A stretch of 64,000 nucleotides of DNA from Rhabditoides inermis (taxonomy: Eukaryota; Nematoda; Chromadorea; Rhabditida; Rhabditidae), in assembly GCA_963966185.1 (NCBI GenBank), contig CAWZYM010000331.1:2551463-2615462 (forward strand), given 5' to 3'. The translations under genes and the position numbers were made by a program. The notes beneath the pieces are model-generated. The model did not search any database and was not told the DNA's origin. It saw only the letters and a list, made by a program, of their open reading frames with translations. This document shows, in pieces, positions 33,418 to 50,742 of this stretch; the stretch's first letter is position 1; the number at the start of each line of letters is the position of its first letter.

Positions 33418-34422
33418 GGCAACCTGGAAAGTTCAGCCGTACACCCGTACACCCGTACAGCCGCAAAAAGTACAGCACATGACGTCACGAGTACACCACA
33501 TGACGTCATGTGGTGTACTGGTGTACTTTTTCGAAAATAATCTAGAAAAATGCGAGCAACCCCAATATCGGCGCCCGTATTTTTGCAGCGGCGCCGGGCG
33601 CACTGTATTTTTAAAAACTCTAAAATCATAAAGTAAAAAAGTATTTTTAATACTTTTTGAATACTCGCGCTCATCCGTTGTTTGCGCACGCATCACAATG
33701 TGTTTTGTGTTGCAAGTGAATTATATATGTGAAATATAACTTTCCCTGCATAAATATCCGCATATTTCCGGGTTGCAAGTAAATTCGACATCGACCCGCT
33801 ACGGCCCGGCCGTAGTGTCATTCATTTGTTCACTGAACGGTGAACCCAGACGCACGCTATGCATGAGTTTCACGTCGCGATTGACTCCAGCGATTTAACA
33901 AAACTTTGTGGCCGTCAGAGGAATTCAACCTGCGGCCACTTGAGCTCTGGGCTCACTTACTATCCACTACGCTATGAGACCATGTTCTACAGGGCTTAGA
34001 AACAGACAAAAATTATGGCTTGAACAACATGGGAGAGTATCTGCTTTGCGTTGTGATGTGTGCGCAACCAACGAATGAGTTATGAGTTTTCTATGCGTTT
34101 TATGACATTATACTTTTTAACTTTATAATTTTAGAATTTTTAAAAATACAGTGCGCCGAAAAAAAAACGTAGAAGATCGATAACAAGGCGGACCCATTCG
34201 GTTTGACCTATCATAGCGGCGCCGTAAGTCTATGCGGCGCCGCTGCAAAAATACGGGCGCCGATATTGGGGTTGCTCGCATTTTTCTAGATTATTTTCGA
34301 AAAAAGTACACCAGTACACCACATGACGTCATGTGGTGTACTCGTGACGTCATGTGCTGTACTTTTTGCGGCTGTACTGGTGTACGGCTGTACGGCTGTA
34401 CGGCTGAACTTTCCAGGTTGCC
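33418..34422 (+). mobile_element. 1005-bp TIR element with 8-bp target duplication and internal tRNA-like sequence
   Basis: Terminal inverted repeats of about 170-190 bp begin GGCAACCTGGAAAGTTCAGC and contain repeated GTACACC and the palindrome ACATGACGTCATGT. The exact 8-bp repeat TATGAATA flanks the element (33410-33417 and 34423-34430). The right arm has one extra GTACGGCT unit. There is no transposase. The target length suggests hAT-like mobilisation. A tRNA-like stretch lies inside on the minus strand (about 33905-33985). Confidence 0.85.
33905..33985 (-). repeat. tRNA-like sequence inside the TIR element
   Basis: On the minus strand an A-box-like TAGCGTAGTGGATAG and a B-box-like GGTTGAATTCC are spaced as in a tRNA, with partial acceptor pairing (GGTCTC and GGCC). 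The anticodon arm is not canonical. Probably tRNA-derived. Confidence 0.35.
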
Positions 34423-34689
34423 TATGAATACAGCTTCAGATACTATACAATATATCAAAAAAGTAGCGAAGCAAAAAATAAAAAAAAATATTTTTTTTTA
34501 ATGTTTTCGAAAATCGTAGTGAGAAATCTAGCGCTTCGTACCCTCATATCATGCACAACGTAACACCTATCAACTATTAAAGCATTTTTACATGATGTAT
34601 TATTCATTTTAGCTTTTAAATACTATAATTGTAACAACATAATCATTAACACAAAATAACACTCTTATGATCAATATTAATTTTAAAAA

Positions 34690-34885
34690 AAACTACATAG
34701 TTGCCTAGCTAGTCAACTATGTAGGAGAATCTGTCGAGTTTCCTACATAGTTGACTAGCTAGTCGACTATGTAGGAGAAAAGTTGCACTTTCCTACGTAG
34801 TTGACTAGCTAGTTTCCTAGTAGAGCCCCCATCATCTAGTCAACTATGTAGGACGGGGCATCCAACCTAGTCTCCTACTAGGTGG
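34690..34885. repeat. palindromic CTAGCTAG tandem repeat
   Basis: Repeats of a self-complementary unit made of CTACATAGTTGACTAG and its complement, centred on CTAGCTAG, occur at least twice in near-perfect form and again in partial forms. The whole stretch can fold as a series of hairpins. The AT-rich flank 34431-34690 shows no gene. Confidence 0.75.
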
Positions 34886-35329
34886 GTCCAGGCTAGTTCA
34901 TCATCAAAGCAAGTAAAAAATTATACGCTGATTAAAACTTGATTTTTTTTTTCTTTCCCCGTTTTTATCTTGTCTTTCTCTAATCGGAAACAAATTATTA
35001 ATCAAATCAATCACCAGAATCTGGATCCTCGAGCTGTGAAACGTGGGAAGGTGGGGCGTAGAGCGTCCGGGTACTGTAAAGAGACGTAAGATAGAAAGAT
35101 AAATGATGGATGGATGGATGGATGGATGGAGGGAGGGAGAATCCGATAATTAAAATAGAATATGCAAGATGAATTCAGATAAATCTAATGAAAGGAGCTG
35201 TTTCATCAGTGAAAGCTAAACGGCGAAATGGATACATGCTTCAATGGGTAGCAAGGAACATGGTAAAACAAGAGGAAGAGACAAAAGATTAAGATGGACA
35301 AAGAGAGAGGAGGAGAGGAAGAGAAAGAG

Positions 35330-35331
35330 AG

Positions 35332-35379
<48 letters not shown>

Positions 35380-35382
35380 AAC

Positions 35383-35462
<80 letters not shown>
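35330..35462 (+). repeat. (GA)n microsatellite block
   Basis: GA runs with spaced TAGAGAACGA interruptions, preceded by a (GATG)n run (35104-35131). No gene is supported in 34886-35964 apart from a possible orphan exon on the minus strand near 35017-35068 that I could not attach to anything. Confidence 0.85.
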
Positions 35463-35464
<2 letters not shown>

Positions 35465-35964
35465 CACAACCATCATCAGAAAACGGACACGGAACAGTGT
35501 GGCGACGCGGGAGAATGCGGGAGAGTGACACAGGTCAGCGGCGTGGCTACCGCCTTTTCTGCCCTAGGCCTCTCTTTGGGTCACTGTGGGCAAAGATCGA
35601 TCAAAACCAGGCGGAACAAAGTGTCCATTCGGTTTGGCGGGAGATCTCTTGGCTGGTTGGTTGAATATTTATTTGTGTATTGTTATTGATTGATTATCGA
35701 CTTATCCGTATAGTTGGTACACGTTTACTATTCTCTTTACTAGTCTTTTTATGCAGCTCACACCTAACTCGGTATGGCGTTTGCATCGCGTCCTGCGACA
35801 TCGCCGTCATTGTGTCTTTTCTAGCGCGTTTTCCCCCTCCATCTCTTTTCCGCGCCTGTTGTTGTTTCTCACGCTGGACCAGCTATCGTACGTGTCGTTT
35901 TGACAGTCACATGGTTATACCTGTTTCAGGATCCAGTCTAATTTGGTCTGTGCTCTCTGAGAAT

Positions 35965-39723
<3,759 letters not shown>

Positions 39724-40183
39724 CTCGTCAATCGAACCATGCGTCTCGCCAGGTTCTATCTCTCTCACTCTCATTTACTTCCATCCACCCCCCACCTGTT
39801 CGGATGTAACGGTTGTCTGTCCTCTCCTCTCCCACATGCTCTACACTCGACGGTCACGGCCCCTCTATCTATCCGCCCCTCTCGTACTTTTCCGGACTGC
39901 ACAGGCTAGCAGCTTCTTCCCGGTGTACATTGTCGTTTTCATCTGTCATTCTTTCCCGTCTACTACATCATTCATACTGTACTCTTCTCCTTCCCACACA
40001 CATTTATCTATCTAGTTACGGTATGTGAACATATCAACGTCCTCTTCCCGGTTACGAATGGTCTTGTTTGAATGTATTCTACGTGTTTACGATAAAAATC
40101 TTTCCAAAACCCTATCGACTTGAACATGTATTATAATCACATTTATTTACACACCACCACCATCATCCCTCTCCCCCTCTCCT

Positions 40184-40641
40184 CTACTTCTCCGGACACG
40201 CGTGCACCCGCTTACACACGAACCGCGACCGCTCCACATCCTCCTCCTCATTCAGAACGTGCTCGATCACCTCGTCCAGCTTCGACTAAACCGCCAACAT
40301 CAATCAATCTATATCGATCACCCACCTTGACGAACGTCTGGCACAGCATCGACGCCATCGGGTTGATCTTGCCCAGCATCGACTGGCAGAACTTGATCAC
40401 GGCCGCTTCCTGTTCCTCCTGAAATTCAGAGTACAGTAATCCCAGGTACCGTATCGCGACTCACCGCCTCGCCTCCAGCTAGCACAATCGAGTCGACCAC
40501 GACGTCGTTGCATATCTTGCAGGTGAAGCTGTGGAGGGCGTCCATTTCGGGTGCCCTCTTTCCCGCAGCCGCCGCCTCCTGTCGCAAGAGAGCGGCCGAC
40601 GCGGCCAGAGCAGCAGCCAATACAAACAGACACGTCCTCAT
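40184..40641 (-). CDS. secreted saposin-domain protein (123 aa)
   Basis: Three exons on the minus strand: 40641-40465, 40418-40326, 40285-40184, in phase. A signal peptide (MRTCLFVLAAALAASAALLR) precedes a short linker and one saposin-B domain. The six Cys are in order FTCKIC, FCQSM, MLCQTF, FVCKRV and VHACPEK, the spacing of saposin-like proteins. In nematodes such proteins (spp, caenopores) are secreted into the gut lumen or lysosome and disrupt microbial membranes or bind lipid. The specific role here is inference. The gene is tail to tail with the coiled-coil gene, 460 bp apart. All six cysteines are present and length is typical for a one-domain member. Confidence 0.88.
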
Positions 40642-41152
40642 CACAATAGAGTGTCATTGTCGCCTACTCCCCCACCTATTATACTCCCAATCCACTATCA
40701 GCCAGCTGTATCAACACCGGCATAATCAGCTATCACTCAATCGAAAACAAGGTGGCGAAAGTGCGACGCGGCTGGGTCCACACAGACCGGACCAGCAAAC
40801 AATCAACCAACAATCAACAACAACAACAAGCCCCCCACCCAAATATGGTTTATTCCCGCGTGCAAGCGGCAACAATCAAAACTTCAAAGCGTCACGCTCC
40901 AATACAAGTCTCGTGTACAAGTAACTCCATAAGTTATATAAACATGTACATATTATCTGTGAATAAATTACAGCGTCGCCTCCACTCGCGCATTCATCTC
41001 CATATCACACTGGGGCCAACGGGAAACAAGTAAAACTGCACAAACATGGATGGATCAAGGGTGGATCAGGTACAAATACTACAAAGGTGGCGCGGTCGTC
41101 GGGGCGACCATCTATCCTCTCTCTCTCTTCCGGCATACACAGTAGACGACTC

Positions 41153-41261
41153 TTATGCTTGCGACTCGACACCCTCGCCCTCCTCCTCCTGCTCTTCTTG
41201 CACCGCCACAGACTTCTTCACCTGCTTCTGCGCCACGTTGATCTGAAAGCAAACATCATCC

Positions 41262-41304
<43 letters not shown>

Positions 41305-41487
41305 GACCCACTTTGTCTCCGAGGGTGAGTGCCATTCCTTGGCTCTTTGCCCTGATGCGAATGTGTCCGACAATGGGCGAGTTTGCCTGCAGAGGATTCG
41401 CCTTCTCGATCGACACATTGGCTAGCGCGTCCTCTCCAAAGATCGAGTGCGCGCAGAAGTTGGCCGCCATGAAGCCGCACTCGCCGT
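41153..41487 (-). CDS. copb-1: beta-COP C-terminus, last two exons only
   Basis: Exons 41487-41312 and 41242-41153 encode the end of the beta-COP appendage domain: [50 protein letters not shown], then an acidic tail and stop. This is the highly conserved C-terminus of the protein. No earlier beta-COP exon lies upstream between here and receptor C (41845), and the N-terminal exons lie 8-10 kb downstream on the same strand, in permuted order. The middle ~500 residues are absent from the window. The intron holds a (CT)n run. Confidence 0.85.
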
Positions 41488-41844
41488 CTGAACGTATTAC
41501 AGTATAAGTACCGTAACCCCCCCCCCTGATTATTGTGATTTCGCTCGCCTCAGGGGGTTGGATGTGTGCGTGTGATGGCGAAACCAGACTGTGGTAATTT
41601 GCCGAAAATGACATGGATGGGAAAAAATGCGGAGAGAGGGGAGAGAGAAAAAGAAAGAAAGACATTGGCAACGTGTGTAGAGGAGAGAGAGGTGGAACAT
41701 TGGAAAGCTGATGACTGCATCAGTACGATTCATGATTAGAATCACTCTGCGACAAAGTTCAAAGAACACATTCGAGGTGAATCATCAATCACATTTTACA
41801 TTTAATTCATACAAACATTTGTAAAAAGTATGATAATAGTCAAT

Positions 41845-44414
<2,570 letters not shown>

Positions 44415-45139
44415 ATTACAAACGTCAAAATATGTTTTCTAAACCAAATGAATGAGAGCTGGTTCCAATACTGTTGGCTTTTATAGCAAAGCGTTAGGAA
44501 AACATACGGAAAGAGATAGAGGAAGAGGAACGGAACTAATTCTAGTCTGTAGGGAACAGTACATAGAGTTAGAGGCATTGAGTGTTTGATTTCTGACACA
44601 ACAGCTAAAGCGTAGGTCTGTATATATATTCGCTTGTTGGACATCTTAATGACGGGTTAATGCAATAAGAACAATTTCCACAAATTACAAAAAAACACTT
44701 CCCACGCCTGTTTTTTGGTTCTTCAGTACACCGTGTATCTACAAATTACGCTATTGACGATATTTGTACGTTACTCTCAAATGACGTCATTTACTCGTCT
44801 AGTACTACAACGATCAATGTCGTCGTCTTCGTTTTTCTCAGTCGTTTACTCCTCCTTCTTCTCTTTTTCACATTCCTTTTTCCTCCTTTCCTCCATTTCT
44901 ATCGTTCTAACACTATCATCCATCCCGTTTGATGCTTGGCCTAGCCAATCACGCAGAATCAAACAATGAAAAATTTAATATGTTTATGAGATTTATCATT
45001 TATCAGACGTACATTACAGTATTGCAGTCAAGAGTGTAATCGTTTAATGATGTTAGGGCTTGTCTACAGAGGTATTTGTGAGAACACATAATGTGTTGTC
45101 GGAAACCAAAAGTACAGAAGCCAATCGACGAGATTGCAG

Positions 45140-45370
45140 ACAGGCAGGTTGACAGGATGTAGGACGTTCCCTCCATTTTTGCAAGGTCCTCCACTTTTGC
45201 ATGGTCCTCCACTAGCATGAACGATTCTTCCACCGACCATGAACGATCCCTCCACTTTGCTAGGACGTTCCCTCTACTTTAAATTTAGGCGTTTCACATC
45301 TAATGTGTAACGTTTGAATGTTATTTAACCATACATAATGAACTTTAATAATGCCTAGAAACTTTCACCA
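45140..45370 (-). repeat. dispersed repeat R2, copy 2
   Basis: Reverse complement of 1530-1789, including the GTGGAGG-ACGTTC minisatellite. No gene is supported between 44415 and 45139; that stretch has a few short frames only. Confidence 0.55.
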
Positions 45371-45705
45371 CGTTCGCTCATAGTTAGTGATTCACATCTC
45401 ACAAATCTCTCTCCTTCCATTAGGAGCCATGGCCTATGCGCGAGCCAACCAGAGAGACGATATTGTATTCGCGATGTCGCTACTTGTAAACGGATATGAA
45501 GATATCATAACTAATAGAAAATAAGTTAAATATTCATCTGCCCGTTTGTCTGAAAGATATCAGAACTGAGTGTGAGTAGTGGAAGAATGAAGACAAACAA
45601 CAACATTCACACCTCGTATAGTTTCACTCTTTTCACGAGAGACATTAGAGTGGTTAGACAAAAATCAGAACGCGTTGGACGATGTTTCATTTTGACAAAA
45701 CTTTG

Positions 45706-45775
45706 CGTGTGTAGCTAAATTCGAACCGCTGCTTGCAAAGCGAGAGCGTTACCTTTACGCCACGTGGTCATGTGA
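45706..45775 (-). tRNA. tRNA-Ala(TGC)-like pseudogene
   Basis: On the minus strand GTGGCGTAAAGGTAACGCTC, then an anticodon loop TTTGCAA (anticodon TGC), then GGTTCGAATTT. Eukaryotic tRNA-Ala(TGC) has the same CTCGCTTTGCA core. Stems carry several mismatches, so it is probably inactive. Confidence 0.4.
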
Positions 45776-46250
45776 GAGAGTCAGTGGAACGGAGATACGA
45801 AAGGCAACACAAATCTGCTGTGCATTTCGTTCAGTATACTGTATGTTCAAAATTCACGATAATGTTTTCACCGAAAAATCCTGAGCTAAGTGTGAGTCAA
45901 TTATGAACGAGAATCAAAGTACTTATTGTTAAAACTAATCTTACACCATTAGTGACAATCTGTTCACTAGTAAATATTTCCAAAGTAATGTTTTGATCAT
46001 ATGATGACTTCATGCACAAAAGACGTTCGCGTTTCAATCCGTTCTTGTTTCCGTTTAGAATACGATAGGATTAGAATACTATAAGGGTCAGGATGTTTTC
46101 AAAGTAGCATAATTGTTCAGATTAGTAATGTAATTTCCTAAGTGTGGTTCAATCGTTCGTCCGATACTAATTGTAAGGGTATCGTAGTATGGTATATCCG
46201 ATATCAGTATAGAACCCCGATTCATGTCTGGCACCGAAAAATCCTGAGCC

Positions 46251-46349
46251 ATAGGCTTGTTTTTTTGGTTTGTTGATAAAGTAGAATTTAAATATTGGGC
46301 CATAGGCTTGTTTTTTTTGGTTTGTTGATAAAGTAGAATTTAAATATTG
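46251..46349 (+). repeat. two-copy tandem repeat, about 49 bp
   Basis: The block starting GCCATAGGCTTGTTTTTTTG and ending GAATTTAAATATTG occurs twice in direct succession. The surroundings, 45776-46900, show no gene. Confidence 0.8.
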
Positions 46350-46902
46350 TTAATTCACAGAGCTGCGCTATAGCTCCGTAGAATACCGTAAAACATTATC
46401 CGAGAATGCAGTCACTTATGGAAATCATTTGTTAATTGAATTTGCTGAAAAGTTAAGTTGGAGAATACAGTTGCTGCAAGAAAGTGCGGTAATGTTAGTT
46501 TCTATTCCGAAGCCCGTACGACGCGCGAAAAGATTCACAAAAAATTTTACTTGTGTTGATGCGTTACTTGAACAATGTTATCGTAATGCGGCAGCGGGAT
46601 TTGGCTAACATGTTGAAAAAAACCCGATGTAGATGCTTCACAAACTAGCATATTATTACATTGTTTGTACGTAGTGCTGACTTAAATAAAAAGTTATGCT
46701 GAATGATGTGTTCCATTGTGGTAGAATGTATGTCTTCAGGTTGGCTTGTGCATGGCTCTTTGTGGAAGGAAAGAGATGAGTGATAACTAAAATTGACAAA
46801 AAATTGAAAAGACCCACCATCTCCCCCATGAGGGAACAGACCACGAACGGGTGGTACGGTAACTAAGAGCACAGTCAAATTTGAAAGAAAGTAAAACGCG
46901 AG

Positions 46903-46985
46903 CGGTAGCAGGACTCGAACCTGCGACAGAGCGCAGTCCGCAGATTGCTAGGTTAACATCTAACCGACTGCGCCATTGAGAACGT
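46903..46985 (-). repeat. tRNA-like sequence (minus)
   Basis: On the minus strand ATGGCGCAGTCGGTTAGATG, CCTAGCAATCTG and a good T arm (CGCAGG-TTCGAGT-CCTGC). The anticodon arm is too long for a standard tRNA unless an intron is present. A divergent relative lies at 47203-47280. Confidence 0.4.
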
Positions 46986-47202
46986 GGCATGATCCTTTCA
47001 TTGAGCGATAATGTACTGCGCGCTTGTGGTTTTTGTGAAGAAAAGTAGACAATAATGAGACACAAGCATGATAGACGATTTGATTGTTTTCGAAAACATA
47101 CGTTTCAGCTGAAAATGAATGGTTTTCCTTCGCACAGTCCGTCTTTGATTGATCGCAAATCAACTAGATGTCTCAATACTAGCAAATTGCACTCATCGTC
47201 TC

Positions 47203-47280
47203 TATGGCGCAACCGGTAAGAGATTTGCCTAGCAATCTGTTCGGCTGGTTCATGTCGCGGGTTCGAATCCTCTCTACGTC
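47203..47280 (+). repeat. tRNA-like sequence (plus)
   Basis: ATGGCGCAACCGGTAAGAGA, CCTAGCAATCTG and GCGGGTTCGAATCC in tRNA order. It shares the CCTAGCAATCTG core with 46903-46985 on the other strand, 220 bp away. Stem pairing in the T arm is imperfect. Confidence 0.4.
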
Positions 47281-47374
47281 AGGTGTTTTGCTGAAACCTT
47301 GCTACCGTAGCAATGTGCCTGCGAATCATAACTTGTGTAAATTCAGTCAATCATTTGGGATTTTTGTCCACTTT

Positions 47375-48850
47375 AGCGCCGGGATGAAAGCTTCATCCAT
47401 TGTCTCCGGTCTGCGTCCATAGCAATTCGTTTCCATTGGTCTTTCTGGGCACTCGGGTCGTCTTCGGAAACAGTCTTCTTGAGTCTGTCCACTCGGTGTA
47501 TGGGGCGCCTCGAAGTCCTTTCGTTTTCGGCCACCAGTTCAGCACGCGCCTCGTCCACCGGTCATCCACGCAGGTCATCGTCTTCCTCGCAAACTTCCAC
47601 TTTTTATTCCTTATCTCACTTAGCACATCTCGTAGTCTCGTCTGCCGTCGAATGTCCCTGGATGGAGTCCTGTCGAACAGTCGGATTCCCATCATCTTCC
47701 TCTCCATTCGTCGTTGCACTCCTCGTAGTTTCTTCAGATCGTCCACGTTCAGACTCCACGTTTCGCATCTAACGTGTCCCCACGGGATGTTCCCCTCTCA
47801 TGTCAGGCAATAACAATTGACTATAACATTTATCTGCATAGATAGGTACAGGATAAAAGGTTACGCCAAGCACACGCGTTAGTCCGCCACACGCGTCCGC
47901 CACACCTATCACACTCCTCTGTCGCCTCCGGGCTCGCCTCTCTTGCTCGGTCTCTGACCCCGCCTCCTGCGCACTCACTCGCGTCCTAGGTACACAAAAC
48001 GGTCTACATATTCGACAGCCACTCCATTCAGCTTCAGCTTGATCTGCTGCTTCTTCGGCCCGTGCGCCATCACGAACGTCTTCTGCCGGTTGATAACCTG
48101 GCCAACCTCCTCGCTCTTCTTCGCAACCTTCGCAAGCATTCTTCCCGCTGCCGCTGGTGATTTAGCGACCAACACAATGTCGTCCGCGTGTGCTAGGTAG
48201 TACAGCTTCTCTCCATTCTCTTCGTCCACCACTATTCCAGCTCCAGTAAACGAGAAGTCGACCTACTTCATGATTTCTACCAGGACAGCATTGAAGACGT
48301 GCGGCGACAACGGACATTCTTGTCGCACTCCCTTCTCCACTTCGATCTCCGCCGGTTCTCCTCAAACATTCACTCGTGTCCTTCCGGTACGGTAGATAGC
48401 TTGTAGTATCCGGACGTACGCAGAGTGCACTCCTTGAGCCTCCAAAGCCATCCAAGCGTCGTTGTGCCCGATGCTGTCGTACGCCTTGCTGTAGTCGATG
48501 AAAACGAGGTAGCAGCGTAGGTTGAATCGGTAGCAGCGGTAGATGATCTCCCGGACCACGAGAATGTGGTCCGCGCAGGAGAATCCGCGTCTGAACCCAG
48601 CCTGCTCCTTGGGTTGAGCGGCTTCCAGAGTTGGTTGAACGCGTAGTAGAATCGCCCGCATCAGCAGCTTGAGCATAGAAGAAGACACAGCGATCGGCTT
48701 GTAGTTGCTCACGTCCATCGGGTCGCCCTTCTTATACAGCAAAGTGATAATGCTATCAGCCATCTCGTACGCGATGCTTCCTCCTCGTATACATGTGTTG
48801 AAAAGCTCGGCGATTCCTTCCAGCAGCAGTGGCGCTTCAACGCGCTTCAA
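47375..48850 (-). pseudogene. RTE-type retrotransposon 1, decayed reverse transcriptase
   Basis: On the minus strand, fragments of an RTE-like reverse transcriptase occur in order: SNYKPIAVSSSMLKLLMRAI, QAGFRRGFSCADHI, VFIDYSKAYDSIGH, then after frame changes HADDIVLVAKS (with HADD replacing YADD), and RMERKMMGIRLF near the C-terminus. There are several frameshifts and stops. A GC-rich block of about 210 bp (47775-47985) interrupts it. The 5' end is missing and is joined to inverted repeat R1. Confidence 0.8.
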
Positions 48851-48861
48851 CGTGCTTCAAC

Positions 48862-49213
48862 GTCGGTTCGACTAAATGATCCTGCGCGAGTACCTTTGAG
48901 CAAGGCGATGCAGAAGCTCACGAGGATGCAGTACTACTGGCTCGAGGAGATACATGCGACTGCGTGGAAGCAAAGGAACACCCGGAGCCTCTCCACCGTC
49001 TGCCATGGTACTGGATTGGGCTGATTATCGATCAAGTATCGATTGAGTATCGATCAAGAATCGTCGTCCACCACTAACCTCTATTGCTAAACTGTATTCC
49101 CCCGGCGTTAGCCTACCAAGATCTTGGCCCTACTGCATGCTTCCATTCATATTGTTGTGATTGCAATGTCATGTACAGCTATAACGATTCCGGATAAATC
49201 TCTGAACTCTGAT
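48862..49213 (+). repeat. dispersed repeat R1, copy 2
   Basis: Reverse complement of 1120-1480. It abuts RTE fragment 1 through a threefold GCGCTTCAAC-type tandem repeat (48834-48862). Confidence 0.55.
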
Positions 49214-50669
49214 AGGGTATCCCCCATTTTCACGGTACGCAAATTATCGGCGATCGGCCAGTGGCGAATTTACGAGCTTTTTATGCAAATTGGATAAATT
49301 TCGAAGGTTTACGCCGAAACACGGCAAAATTGAAAGAAATTGAAAAATCGAAAACTAGAGTTCCCTGCGGACACTATGAAAGCCCTTAAACTAGGTTCTG
49401 AAGCATGGGTTTGAAAAGAGTTCTAGGTTTCACCTATTGAACAACTATTGCACATCGTGATTATCGAACGATAATAAGAGAACTAGAGCGAAATTCAAAA
49501 ATCGAAATCTAGAGTTCTATGGGGACTGGGGATCCACACCACATATCCGAACATTGGAAAGGTTCATCAATTCCGGAAAGAGTTATTAGCTCTTGAAGGT
49601 GAAAAACTCTGCTTCATTAGAATTCATGACAAAAAACTCATGACACGGTCGATTGGTCTTGCGCGGGCCGATAGCGCGGCTAAATGCGATGAAATGATGT
49701 CTGGAAATTATGTGGCGAGATGGCTACCAACCGGGAACTGGGTGGATACCCTAGTGGGTCTCCCGTTTCTGCGGTCCGCAAATTACGAGAAATGATGCAA
49801 ATACGAACCAGACAATCGGTCGATTATGGAAATGATCTCTTTCACAGAGGTCGATTGCACGTTTTGTCGAATATTTTGACCATGGACAAAAAATGTTCAA
49901 ATTGCAATGTGGGTTCGTTTGTATCCCTATCAAGATTGCTCTCATGAATTTTAGTGAGATTTTGTCCAGTACGAACCGAGTTATTTTCAATTTTGTGTAT
50001 AAAAGGGGGGATAACTGCGAGTTGTGATCACAACTTTGATACGGAATCATAGCACTTTATTGGGAAGCATTCATGATGATACATGATTTTTTTTTTCACT
50101 AGAAACCGGGTTAGTTTTAATTATACCCAATTACATATTTCGCTATAAATACCAGACCGATTTTTCAAAATTTTCGAATGTAATGGTCTAGAAGCTACTA
50201 TCCAAAAATTGTTGAAAAATATTCGTTCGCTGAGGAGTTAATTCCGTTTAGCGATGAAATATCTATAACGATGTTAATGCGAATGAATCTATAAAGAACT
50301 TATCATATTTACTTGCGGCTGTTTGTACATCCAGTAGAAACAACCCCTCGCAATTCCATTACATTTCGATCACTTTTCAGAATATGACGCGATTACTGTA
50401 GTTGCTGCGATGGTGACACAGTTCATTTCCCTACATTACGTATGCAATTTCATCCCGCCCTCACCGCTAACCGGTCAAGAAAGTGAAAATGAACTAGCGA
50501 AACGCGTCTGCTATCTGAAAATGCAAAGAAAAGTGTCGATTAAAATTGTTTTTATACAATACCAAGAAAAATATAGTTGCATATATACGATGTGTCATAA
50601 AATGTGTCACATCATAGTTCTGTGTGTACTAATGAACGACAAATCAATCAAATCAAACAAATGTTAATT
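49214..50669. other. no gene seen; two related GGGTATCCC / GTCCGCAAATTA segments
   Basis: The start (GGGTATCCCCCATTTTCACG, then GGTACGCAAATTA) is echoed at 49738 (GGTCCGCAAATTA) and more distantly at 55727 (GTATCCCCTATTTTCACGAT). These may be ends of another element family, but I could not define boundaries. No exon or RNA gene is supported. Confidence 0.35.
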
Positions 50670-50742
50670 CGGAATTTATTTATTTATTTATTACTGCCGG
50701 GATCAACAATGTGACAAATATACAATGAATGTACAGCTGAAA

